DNA of 15,396 nucleotides, from positions 1 through 15,396 of the forward strand of contig JAGOBX010000026.1 in NCBI GenBank assembly GCA_017999075.1. Reading direction: 5' to 3'. The first letter of the stretch is position 1. The number at the start of each line of letters is the position of its first letter. Below the pieces are notes generated by a model that saw only the letters and a program-made list of their open reading frames with translations, ran no database searches and had not been told where the DNA came from. Below, one piece after another: positions 1-6,564 of the stretch. The translations under genes and the position numbers were made by a program. This DNA is from Candidatus Babelota bacterium (GTDB lineage: Bacteria; JAGOBX01).

Positions 1-64
1 ATATTGTATTTATAAACTTGTTTCGTGAAAAATTTGAAAATCCTTCTTTTAAAAAAAATAACAT
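1..64 (-). CDS. ftsX: Cell division ABC transporter permease FtsX, N-terminal fragment
   Basis: This open frame starts at an ATG (64..62) and runs off the left edge after 21 full codons, reading MLFFLKEGFSNFSRNKFINT and one more Ile. FtsX proteins commonly begin this way, with a short amphipathic stretch of the type 'KEGF.N..RNK' just before the first membrane helix. FtsX is the integral-membrane partner of the FtsE ATPase. The FtsEX complex couples ATP hydrolysis in the cytoplasm to control of cell-wall hydrolases at the division site or along the cell wall. The gene lies 76 nt downstream of ftsE on the same strand, the expected order. Upstream of the ATG there is only a weak purine stretch (AAGAGAA, about 6 nt away). 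The identification rests on position and the short N-terminus, because the rest of the protein is outside the window. Confidence 0.8.
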   Translation of the reverse strand, partial: MLFFLKEGFSNFSRNKFINTI

Positions 65-140
65 AATAAAAATTCTCTTAATTTTATTTAATAAAAAATT
101 GTATACTTATTTTCCAGTTCTGTTTTTTTATGAAATTTAT

Positions 141-818
141 TTAACTATTTAAATTTTTTTTATCTTCGACTATTGCTCCGTCTTTCAATGATATTATTCG
201 GCTGTTGAACATTTTGGTGAAATCATTATTATGAGTAGCCATTATTACAGTAGTTCCTTTGAAATGCAGGTTTCTTAATAATTCAATAATATTTTTACCG
301 TTTTCCACGTCAAGGTTTCCTGTAGGCTCGTCTGCAAGTATAATCAAAGGTTCGTTCACAAGAGCTCTTGCTATTGCGGCCCGCTGTTGTTCGCCGCTGC
401 TTAACATATGCGGGAATACATCTCTTTTATACCACAACCCGAGTTCTTTAAGAATTTTTTCTGATTTTATTTTAACATTAGATTTAGAAATTTTTAGTAC
501 ATTCATTATGTAAGAAGTGTTTTCATAAACCGTTTTATTGTATAATAACTTGAAATCCTGGAAGACCACCCCGATCTTTCTTCTTAGATAGGGAATTTTT
601 GATTCGCGTAATGATGTTATATTTTGATTGTCGATAAATATTTGTCCGGAATCAGGGTTTATACCTTTAAAAATTAATTTTAATAAAGTCGTTTTTCCTG
701 AACCGCTATGTCCGGTTAAAAATACGAATTCGCCGCGTTGTATTTCAAATGAAATATTGTCAACAGCTTTTACGGTACCGTTTTGGTACCATTTTTTTAC
801 ATTTTTAAATTTTATCAT
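141..818 (-). CDS. ftsE: Cell division ATP-binding protein FtsE
   Basis: The 225-residue protein is a complete ABC ATPase of the usual FtsE length. Visible motifs are Walker [10 protein letters not shown] (36-44), the Q-loop in VVFQDFKLL (Q87), the ABC signature LSSGEQQR (139-146), Walker B LIILADE (158-164, with E164 as catalytic base), the D-loop TGNLD (166-170) and the H-switch ATH (H196). The phrase '[10 protein letters not shown]' is typical of FtsE rather than of LolD or MacB. FtsE pairs with FtsX at the inner membrane and drives activation of periplasmic cell-wall hydrolases. The signature reads LSSGE where LSGGE is usual, a conservative change that need not abolish activity. The ATG start is 13 nt after the stop of the preceding membrane-protein gene. 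No clear Shine-Dalgarno sequence is visible, so translation may depend on the upstream gene. FtsX follows downstream. Confidence 0.95.
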   Translation of the reverse strand: MIKFKNVKKWYQNGTVKAVDNISFEIQRGEFVFLTGHSGSGKTTLLKLIFKGINPDSGQIFIDNQNITSLRESKIPYLRRKIGVVFQDFKLLYNKTVYENTSYIMNVLKISKSNVKIKSEKILKELGLWYKRDVFPHMLSSGEQQRAAIARALVNEPLIILADEPTGNLDVENGKNIIELLRNLHFKGTTVIMATHNNDFTKMFNSRIISLKDGAIVEDKKNLNS

Positions 819-831
819 ATTTAATATTAAA

Positions 832-2397
832 TCAATTAAGAATTATTATTATAGTTCTTATTATTTTATTGTAGAAATTTTCAAATATATTTGATAATCC
901 CATATCATTTCTAAATAAAATCATTACAGTTAGTATCATAAGTATTATTTGAATTGAATTGAATAAAAATTTATTATCAAACCTTTTTCTGTAAATATAA
1001 AGGCCGAATAGAAAAGATAAAAGCTGGAACACAACTATAATTGTTTTTGCAAAAACAGGAATATCAAGTAATGAGAACATATATAATCCAGCACTTAAAA
1101 CGCTTAAATAATAAAATATAAAAAGAAGTATAAATCCTTTTATGATATTCTGTATCTGCTTTTCCCAAAGTATAAAAAAAAGAACCTGAACTGCTATAAT
1201 CTGGAAAATACCTGTTTGCCAGACTATATAATGGTTTGTTGCAAAATTAATTCTTGATATGTAAATTGAATAAGCAGCGGCGATTCCGATATTTCCTAAA
1301 AAGAGTAAAGTTTCGCTTTTAAGTATGAAAATACAATAAAAAGAAATGATAATAATTAAACACAAGATATATGAATAATTAAAATGCTGCTTAAGCTCAA
1401 ATCGGGCAATTTTATCGGATATTTTAATGTTTTTGTCTTCAAAAAAACCAGTTAAAATTTTAAACTCATTTTCCAGCTGCTGTTTTTTTATTTCAATCGG
1501 GGCATAAATAATAAATTTGTAAATGTTGGAATAAAAATTTTTGTTTAATATTTTAATTCTTTGAAGCATTGTATGAGTTAATGAAAAATATTTTACTTTA
1601 TTAATTAAATGCGGATATTTGTAAATTAAATTGTTTTTGAATATAATATAATCGGTATTGTCAATGTTATTTAAAATGTCCGGAATATTTTCCGAAGGAA
1701 ACTCATCTAAAACAAAAACATTGATATTTGATTTATATTTTTTTATATCTTCGATTGTAGGATCAAGAATAGCGATTTTAAAATTCATATCTTGAAATTT
1801 TTTTATAATATTATCCTGGTAATACAACTTTATTTTACTGAAATTTTCTAATGGATTATGGACTTCTAATATATTTATTGATTGAGGTTTTGAATCACTG
1901 TCGGCTGAATATATTTTTTTTACTTGAATACTGTTTTCTTTCAAAGAATGATAAATTTTATTTGCTAAAAAATTGTCGTCTAAAATTAAATATTGATAAA
2001 CAGGAGTAATAGCCCCATCATATTTCATGATATTTTTTAAAATAGCATTATTATCATATAAAATTCCGGAGACCCGGTTTTGATTGATTATATCTGCTCC
2101 TGACATAACCGTAACTAATCCTTTTAGTATGAGTTCTTCCAAATTTATTTTGTCAAATAATATATGAGAAAATCGGTATTTTTTCAGCATATTAACATAA
2201 ACGTCTTTATCTGAATTTAAATTAATTTCATCTTTTATTGTATCAACCAATAAATCGCTTTTCACGCATAAAACCACTGAATTATAAGTTTCGATTATTT
2301 TCTTATTTTGAAAATATATTATTGATGTAATAATGCAAAATAATATTAAAGAAGAATAAAAGATAATTTTTAAAGATGAAATGATTTTATTTTTCAT
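832..2397 (-). CDS. Seven-helix membrane protein resembling the DUF5693 family
   Basis: The 521-residue protein has one N-terminal membrane helix (about 8-29), a soluble region of roughly 310 residues (30-340), and then about six hydrophobic helices (341-360, 366-384, 394-412, 419-442, 450-470, 480-496). The soluble part contains 'FSHILFDKINLEELILKGLVTVMSG' in two adjoining stretches (76-88 and 89-100). This resembles the opening of DUF5693 proteins, where a 'GV..va..e.tl..L...G.v.v..G' pattern is typical. Residues 207-232 hold an 'ILDP...VFVLDE' alternation consistent with an alpha/beta fold. Its function is unknown, and the family assignment is from pattern memory only. The ATG at 2397 overlaps the end of prfB by 11 nt, and ftsE starts 13 nt after its TGA stop. 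It is therefore almost certainly cotranscribed with FtsEX, and a cell-envelope role is a reasonable inference. Confidence 0.6.
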   Translation of the reverse strand: MKNKIISSLKIIFYSSLILFCIITSIIYFQNKKIIETYNSVVLCVKSDLLVDTIKDEINLNSDKDVYVNMLKKYRFSHILFDKINLEELILKGLVTVMSGADIINQNRVSGILYDNNAILKNIMKYDGAITPVYQYLILDDNFLANKIYHSLKENSIQVKKIYSADSDSKPQSINILEVHNPLENFSKIKLYYQDNIIKKFQDMNFKIAILDPTIEDIKKYKSNINVFVLDEFPSENIPDILNNIDNTDYIIFKNNLIYKYPHLINKVKYFSLTHTMLQRIKILNKNFYSNIYKFIIYAPIEIKKQQLENEFKILTGFFEDKNIKISDKIARFELKQHFNYSYILCLIIIISFYCIFILKSETLLFLGNIGIAAAYSIYISRINFATNHYIVWQTGIFQIIAVQVLFFILWEKQIQNIIKGFILLFIFYYLSVLSAGLYMFSLLDIPVFAKTIIVVFQLLSFLFGLYIYRKRFDNKFLFNSIQIILMILTVMILFRNDMGLSNIFENFYNKIIRTIIIILN

Positions 2398-3506
2398 TTT
2401 TTTTATCCGCCTGTTTTTTTAAAAATGATTTTATAAATAAATCTATATTACCGTCCATCACAGACTGAATGTTTCCAATTTCAACATCGGTTCTGTGATC
2501 TTTAACCATAGTATAAGGTTGAAATACATAAGACCTGATTTGATGTCCCCAGGCAATATCGGATTTATCTCCTGCGATTTTATTAAGTTCCTTTTTTTTT
2601 TCTTCTTCAAGTTTTGAATAAAGTTTTGATTTCAAAATAAGTATAGCGCTTGCTTTGTTTTTATGCTGGCTTCGTTCTGTTTGGCATTGGGCTACTATTC
2701 CTGTAGGCATATGAGTTATACGTACAGCAGAATCGGTTTTGTTGATATGCTGTCCTCCGGCGCCTGAAGCCCTGTAAGTATCGATCCTTAAATCTTCTTC
2801 ATTAATTTCTATTTTTATGTCTTCACTTATTTCAGGCATCACAGAAACAGCAGCAAAACTTGTGTGGCGCCGTGCGTTCGAATCAAATGGAGATATCCTG
2901 ACAAGCCTGTGTATTCCCTGTTCTGTTGAGATATATCCATAAGCAAATTTACCTTTAACCAATATAGTAACATTTTTAATTCCAGCTTCTTCGCCAAGCT
3001 GATAATCGAGTATTTCATATTCAAAATGCATTTTTTCAAACCAGTGAAGATACATCCTGTAAAGCATTTGCGCCCAATCTTGAGATTCTGTTCCTCCAGC
3101 CCCAGGATGAATATTTAATATGGCGTTGTTTCCAGACATTTCTGCGGAAAACAAGGTCTCAATTTCGATATTTTCAAATAGTTCTTTTAGCTCGGATATT
3201 TTGGCTTCACAAAATGTTTTTAATTCTGCATCTTCGCCGCTTTCAAGCAACTGCAAAGATATTTCTATTTCTTCTATATCTGTATTTATCTTATCAAATA
3301 AATTTATATTTTCTTTCAATCTGCTTATTTCGCGGTTTATAACAGAAGCAGCTTTATTGTCGTTCCAAAAATCAGGGGAAGCTGTTTTTAATTCAAGAGT
3401 TTTAAGTTTTTCTTTGCTGTTATCGTAGTCAAAGATACCTCCGAATATCGCTTCCTGCAATTTTTTTTAAATTTTCACAGAATTGTTTTATTTCGATGTT
3501 TTCCAT
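2387..3506 (-). CDS. prfB: Peptide chain release factor 2 (RF2), made by programmed +1 frameshift
   Basis: RF2 recognises UGA and UAA stop codons in the ribosomal A site and triggers peptide release. Translation starts at ATG 3506, with GGAG 6 nt upstream. It runs 25 codons in frame 0 (MENIEIKQFC to DIRRYL) and meets an in-frame TGA at 3431..3429. Skipping one base (T3431) resumes at GAC (3430), giving DYDNSKEKL and a 372-residue protein. In that numbering the stop-recognition tripeptide SPF is at 205-207 and the catalytic GGQ at 250-252, the same positions as in E. coli RF2. SPF, not the PxT of RF1, identifies it as RF2. The zero-frame leader pairs with the classic autoregulatory shift site. 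A start at TTG 3460 would give an uninterrupted frame of 357 residues, but it drops the conserved N-terminus and ignores the shift signal. The gene ends in TAA and overlaps the next gene by 11 nt. Confidence 0.97.
3428..3443 (-). promoter_or_regulatory. Programmed +1 ribosomal frameshift site of prfB
   Basis: Read on the minus strand the site is CGGAGG TAT CTT TGA C. A Shine-Dalgarno-like GGAGG (3442..3438) sits three bases before the CTT slip codon (3434..3432), which is followed directly by the in-frame TGA (3431..3429) and a C. This matches the well-studied E. coli arrangement (AGGGGG TAT CTT TGA C). When RF2 is scarce, termination at the UGA is slow and the ribosome slips forward one base on CUU-U, so RF2 limits its own synthesis. 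Confidence 0.97.
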
Positions 3507-3512
3507 GTTTTT

Positions 3513-3517
3513 CTCCG
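3513..3517 (-). promoter_or_regulatory. Ribosome binding site that decides the prfB start
   Basis: CGGAG on the minus strand lies 6 nt before ATG 3506. It is one of the clearest Shine-Dalgarno sequences in the window and supports the frame-0 start of prfB over the TTG at 3460. Confidence 0.8.
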
Positions 3518-3520
3518 TTT

Positions 3521-3549
3521 ATTATATTGCATTAATTTTGGAATGCAAA
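3521..3549 (-). promoter_or_regulatory. Possible prfB promoter with operator-like dyad in its spacer
   Basis: On the minus strand TTTGCA (3549..3544) is separated by 17 nt from a perfect TATAAT (3526..3521). The inverted repeat TTGCATT (3527-3533) / AATGCAA (3542-3548), with an 8-nt centre, fills the spacer and overlaps the -35 box. That is a common place for a repressor site. A caveat is that the predicted start, near 3514, would leave a leader of only about 8 nt and cut into the GGAG. The real start may therefore be elsewhere, with the match arising by chance in AT-rich DNA. Confidence 0.35.
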
Positions 3550-3560
3550 TATAGCGCGCA

Positions 3561-3572
3561 AAATGCGCATTT
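3561..3572. repeat. Perfect 12-bp palindrome AAATGCGCATTT
   Basis: AAATGCGCATTT is identical to its reverse complement and lies between the divergent prfB operon and the small plus-strand gene, next to a GCGCGC (3554-3559). GC-rich words like these stand out in this AT-rich spacer. It shares the 'AATGC' half-site with the nearby dyad at 3527-3548, so both could bind the same regulator. Function is not shown. Confidence 0.45.
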
Positions 3573-3588
3573 AAGCATAAATAAAAAG

Positions 3589-3617
3589 TTGAAATCTTTT
3601 TACAGACAAAATATAAT
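3589..3617 (+). promoter_or_regulatory. Sigma-70-like promoter for the small plus-strand gene
   Basis: TTGAAA (3589-3594) and TATAAT (3612-3617) are separated by exactly 17 nt. The predicted transcription start, near 3624, lies about 28 nt before the ATG at 3652. This is the best promoter match seen in the window and supports the small gene being real. Confidence 0.65.
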
Positions 3618-3651
3618 AATATCGTTAAAAAATCAAGATAGATGATTAATT

Positions 3652-3882
3652 ATGAATGATAAAAAAAATAAAATTAATGACGTTTTTGATAATCAAAAGA
3701 ATATTAAAGTGAATTATAAGAAAAAAATTTCTGCTAAAATAAAAAAAATAAAATTATTTTTTTATTATAATTCTTACGAAAGGCCTGTTTCACTTTTTAC
3801 GTTATGGCAATTTATAAAAATTGTTTTGTTTATTTTGATTATAGTAGCGATTTTTTACAAATTCTTTTTACCTAAAAGTTGA
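3652..3882 (+). CDS. Small basic single-helix membrane protein, unrecognised
   Basis: This 76-residue protein is the only convincing plus-strand gene. Residues 1-35 are very lysine-rich, followed by an aromatic stretch with 'YERPVS' (42-47) and a single membrane helix at about 54-73. Only three residues follow the helix. A basic N-terminal part and a C-terminal anchor suggest a tail-anchored protein with its bulk in the cytoplasm, possibly touching nucleic acid or ribosomes; that is inference. It has a near-consensus promoter but no strong Shine-Dalgarno sequence. It diverges from prfB and converges on the glycosyltransferase-like gene. I saw no GC-rich hairpin or clear terminator in the 84 nt between the two stops. 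I do not recognise a family; it has no evident SecE motif. A chance open frame remains possible in such AT-rich DNA, although the promoter argues against it. Confidence 0.65.
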   Translation: MNDKKNKINDVFDNQKNIKVNYKKKISAKIKKIKLFFYYNSYERPVSLFTLWQFIKIVLFILIIVAIFYKFFLPKS

Positions 3883-3966
3883 TTTGAAAAATATATGATT
3901 ATATTTTGATAACATAATACAATTTGTCAGGCTTTGAAGTTTTTAGGACATTCAAAATCGGTATAT

Positions 3967-6030
3967 TTAAAGAATGTTAAATGAAAATGGATTTAAATAT
4001 CCTGAATTTTTAATGTTTTTTTTTAATTTGAAATGTCCCCAAAAAAGAAAATCATTAAAATTATTGATTGAAAATTTCTTATTCAATATATAATCAGCCA
4101 TACCACAGTCTTTAGAATTTATAAAAACCGAAATGTTTAAAATCATTTTTTTAAAAAAATAAATGTCGATATTGTTTAAATCAGGAACCGAAGAAATCAG
4201 TTCATTATATTGGATTAAATTTTTCTTGAATAATATTGAAGAAATAAAAAAAATTAAAGGTTGCGGAATGATATGCTGATTTTTTAGAGTATATAATAGA
4301 GTCAATTCTTCAATATTAAAAATATTATAATCTAATATTATAGAATAATATAAAATCGAAGATAAAATTATAGTGTCATTTTTTTCTATATTTTTATCTG
4401 TCAAACGTTTAATCCAGTATTTAGAATTGAATTTTTTAAAATAAATAAATTCAATTAATTCAACGAGATTTTTGTAATCGGATGAATCATTGGCTAATAC
4501 AGTGTCGTTTTTTATAAAATGGTCAACAGCAGGATTATATTTGTGAAAACAAAAATAATCATCGCTTAAAAAACTGAAAATTTCCGAGTCAGACAATTTA
4601 TAATTTTTATCCTCTGTAAATTTATTAATGGTTTTAAACTGAGGAGAATCATAATAATGGTTTATCATTTCTGCGCGATTTATTTTTTTTACATTATTTG
4701 AAATAATAAAAACAGCAGCATCAGGGTTATTTATTTTTTCGTAACTCATGTTAAAACAGGTTTTTTTATCAGTCCCATCCAACAATAAAGATATATTATT
4801 TTCAATGCTTGTAAGGATATTAAATCCGCCAATAAAATAATTTTTTATTATAATAATGTTGTTTTTAGCGGAATTTTTTAATATTTCATTTTTTGCATTA
4901 TAGGCAATATTATTTCTTAAAACAGCGATATTATTCCAAAGAAATGAATTTTTGATATTAATAAAATAAATAATTCCTAAAAATAAAATTATAAGAATAC
5001 ATATTGTTTTATTTTTATATGATGCAATATATAAAAACCAAAAAAAAATTGAAATAAGCATTACAAATGGTAATGCCGGGCTGAATAAATAATGAATATT
5101 ATCAATTTCTTTTATGGAACGGCTGATAATAGGTATTATTGTAAACAACAGCCATATCAAGTAGAATGTAATAATTCTGATAAATTTAAAAGATTTATTT
5201 TTTTTAATTAGATATAAAAATATCAAAAAAATAAATATTATTAAAATTGATTTGCAGTTATAAGAATTTAATAACGCAGACAATTTATCGAAAAAAATTA
5301 ATAAAATATTATTTTTTGAATGAGGATAACCGTGTTTTGAAGCGCCGTTAAAAAGCATAAATCTATAAAGAAAAAATATAGTTGAAAAACCAATTAAAAT
5401 AAAATTTTTTTTGAAAATTTTATTTAATTTTTGTTTTTTAATAATCAGGTCATATAAAAATAAGATCATAGGCAAAATATAAGTGGTTTCTTTTGAACAA
5501 TATGCGCAGAATGCGGAAAATATTATAATTATGCAATTAATATTTTTTATGTATAAATATAACGTCAAAAGAATAAAGAACAATGCAAGAAGTTCGCCTG
5601 AGTCTAATGCTATGAATGAACTGTGAGGTATTATCGAAGGGAACAAAATAAAAAGAATAGCCGAAACATACGATATGAAATCTGACTTTGTTATTGAATT
5701 GGAAATGCAGTATAAAATAGATGCGGATAATAAAAATATAATCAGAGAATTAAAATGTAAAACTGAGGCATTAATGCCGAAAAATGAATAGTGAAAAAAA
5801 TAGAATAAAGAAATTGCCGGTCTGAAAAATTCATATTCATTAGTTATTCCATATAAGTGTTCACCTATGAAATATTTAAAAAGATCATGGAATCTAAATG
5901 TATTGGCAGGGATATTAATGAATAATATTATATCTTCAATTCCGAATAAATTTATATTTTTAAATAGAGGAGCGTATACGGCTAAAGTTATAAAAAAAAT
6001 AAGAATAAAAGGTTTTTTTATAAAATTCAT
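3967..6030 (-). CDS. GT-C-type membrane glycosyltransferase-like protein
   Basis: The 687-residue protein has about ten or more hydrophobic helices in residues 1-365, then a largely soluble C-terminal region (about 366-687). Several features fit the GT-C fold (PMT/ArnT/TMTC-like enzymes that use lipid-linked sugars). After the first helix a loop carries an acidic pair, IED at 31-33, where GT-C enzymes keep their catalytic Asp. 'EFFRPAISLFYFFHYSFFG' (67-85) matches the usual 'yRP...l...lfG' pattern and is followed by LHFN (91-94). 'YCSKETTYILPMILFLYDL' (177-195) matches the conserved 'SKEt...lP..l..yD' element. The donor and acceptor are unknown. The gene starts at ATG 6030, 5 nt after the lipoprotein gene, with no strong Shine-Dalgarno sequence. 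It is the last gene of the surface-protein operon, and the long C-terminal region is unlike any domain I know. Confidence 0.65.
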   Translation of the reverse strand: MNFIKKPFILIFFITLAVYAPLFKNINLFGIEDIILFINIPANTFRFHDLFKYFIGEHLYGITNEYEFFRPAISLFYFFHYSFFGINASVLHFNSLIIFLLSASILYCISNSITKSDFISYVSAILFILFPSIIPHSSFIALDSGELLALFFILLTLYLYIKNINCIIIIFSAFCAYCSKETTYILPMILFLYDLIIKKQKLNKIFKKNFILIGFSTIFFLYRFMLFNGASKHGYPHSKNNILLIFFDKLSALLNSYNCKSILIIFIFLIFLYLIKKNKSFKFIRIITFYLIWLLFTIIPIISRSIKEIDNIHYLFSPALPFVMLISIFFWFLYIASYKNKTICILIILFLGIIYFINIKNSFLWNNIAVLRNNIAYNAKNEILKNSAKNNIIIIKNYFIGGFNILTSIENNISLLLDGTDKKTCFNMSYEKINNPDAAVFIISNNVKKINRAEMINHYYDSPQFKTINKFTEDKNYKLSDSEIFSFLSDDYFCFHKYNPAVDHFIKNDTVLANDSSDYKNLVELIEFIYFKKFNSKYWIKRLTDKNIEKNDTIILSSILYYSIILDYNIFNIEELTLLYTLKNQHIIPQPLIFFISSILFKKNLIQYNELISSVPDLNNIDIYFFKKMILNISVFINSKDCGMADYILNKKFSINNFNDFLFWGHFKLKKNIKNSGYLNPFSFNIL

Positions 6031-6035
6031 AAATT

Positions 6036-6560
6036 TTATTTTTTTAATCCGAAAAAGTTTGACAGCAATAATTCTAAAGCTGAATTGTTATAATCTTTTG
6101 TTTTATAATTATCAGTTTTTTGCAGAAAAATGATTTTTGCAATATATGTATTGGTATATAAATAACAGAAATCTTCAAAAAAATAATAACCTTCATTATC
6201 AGAATATATATTTTTTTTCAAACCCGGCAGATGTATAAAATCTTTCTCCGCCAAATTTAAAAATTTTTTTATATAATAAGGATCTGTAAAATAATATAGT
6301 TCTACCTCAATAAAATTTCCTGTCATATTTGAAATAAGATGATAAATAAAAATATTTGAAATATTACCGGAAATTTTTTGATCTGTCATTTTGCGGATTT
6401 TATTTTTTTCAACACGTTCTATTTTATCAATTTTAAAATATTTATCAAACACCGATTCATTATAAATTTTGAAATAATCAGAAGATTTATTTTTAAAACA
6501 TCCGTTAAAAGAATATATTGATAATAATATAATAAAAAAAGTTATGGATTTAAGCTGCAT
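6036..6560 (-). CDS. Small outer-envelope lipoprotein, unrecognised
   Basis: From ATG 6560 the product has 174 residues and begins with a short lipoprotein signal (MQLKSITFFIILLSIYSFNG) followed by Cys21. The lipobox FNG-C has Phe instead of the usual Leu at -3, but the hydrophobic stretch and the GC junction fit signal peptidase II. The mature protein is rich in Lys, Asn and aromatic residues, with alternating strands such as 'FIEVELYYF' and 'YIAKIIFLQ'. This suggests a small alpha/beta or beta fold with no cysteine pairs or repeats. A TTG at 6572 would add four residues and overlap the upstream gene. I prefer ATG 6560 because it lies 4 nt after the upstream TAA, as tight spacing elsewhere in this operon does, and gives a normal signal peptide. 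No family is recognised. Its position suggests an accessory to the barrel protein upstream. Confidence 0.7.
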   Translation of the reverse strand: MQLKSITFFIILLSIYSFNGCFKNKSSDYFKIYNESVFDKYFKIDKIERVEKNKIRKMTDQKISGNISNIFIYHLISNMTGNFIEVELYYFTDPYYIKKFLNLAEKDFIHLPGLKKNIYSDNEGYYFFEDFCYLYTNTYIAKIIFLQKTDNYKTKDYNNSALELLLSNFFGLKK

Positions 6561-6564
6561 AAAG

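Noticed and set aside
259-894. Plus-strand open frames at 259-513 and 628-894
   Set aside because: They lie antisense to ftsE, whose motifs are complete (the second also runs into the end of the DUF5693-like gene), and show no domain, promoter or ribosome site of their own.
2839-3428. Open frames inside prfB at 2839-3039 (minus) and 3120-3428 (plus)
   Set aside because: They are alternate-frame shadows of prfB with low-complexity translations.
2387-3460. prfB as a plain 357-residue gene starting at TTG 3460
   Set aside because: It omits the conserved RF2 N-terminus, lacks a ribosome site and ignores the exact frameshift motif and the ATG at 3506 with GGAG.
3461-3468. A run of eight T (A on the coding strand) in the prfB leader as the cause of a sequencing frameshift
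   Set aside because: The frame change falls precisely at the CTT TGA C shift site, not at the run. The leader up to that site is a sensible RF2 N-terminus.
3883-3966. A terminator between the converging small gene and glycosyltransferase-like gene
   Set aside because: Only a weak TTTGAA/TTCAAA pairing with a 12-nt loop is present. There is no GC-rich stem followed by a T-run.
5867-6133. Plus-strand open frame of 88 codons
   Set aside because: It is antisense to the start of the glycosyltransferase-like gene and the end of the lipoprotein gene. No ribosome site or recognisable product.
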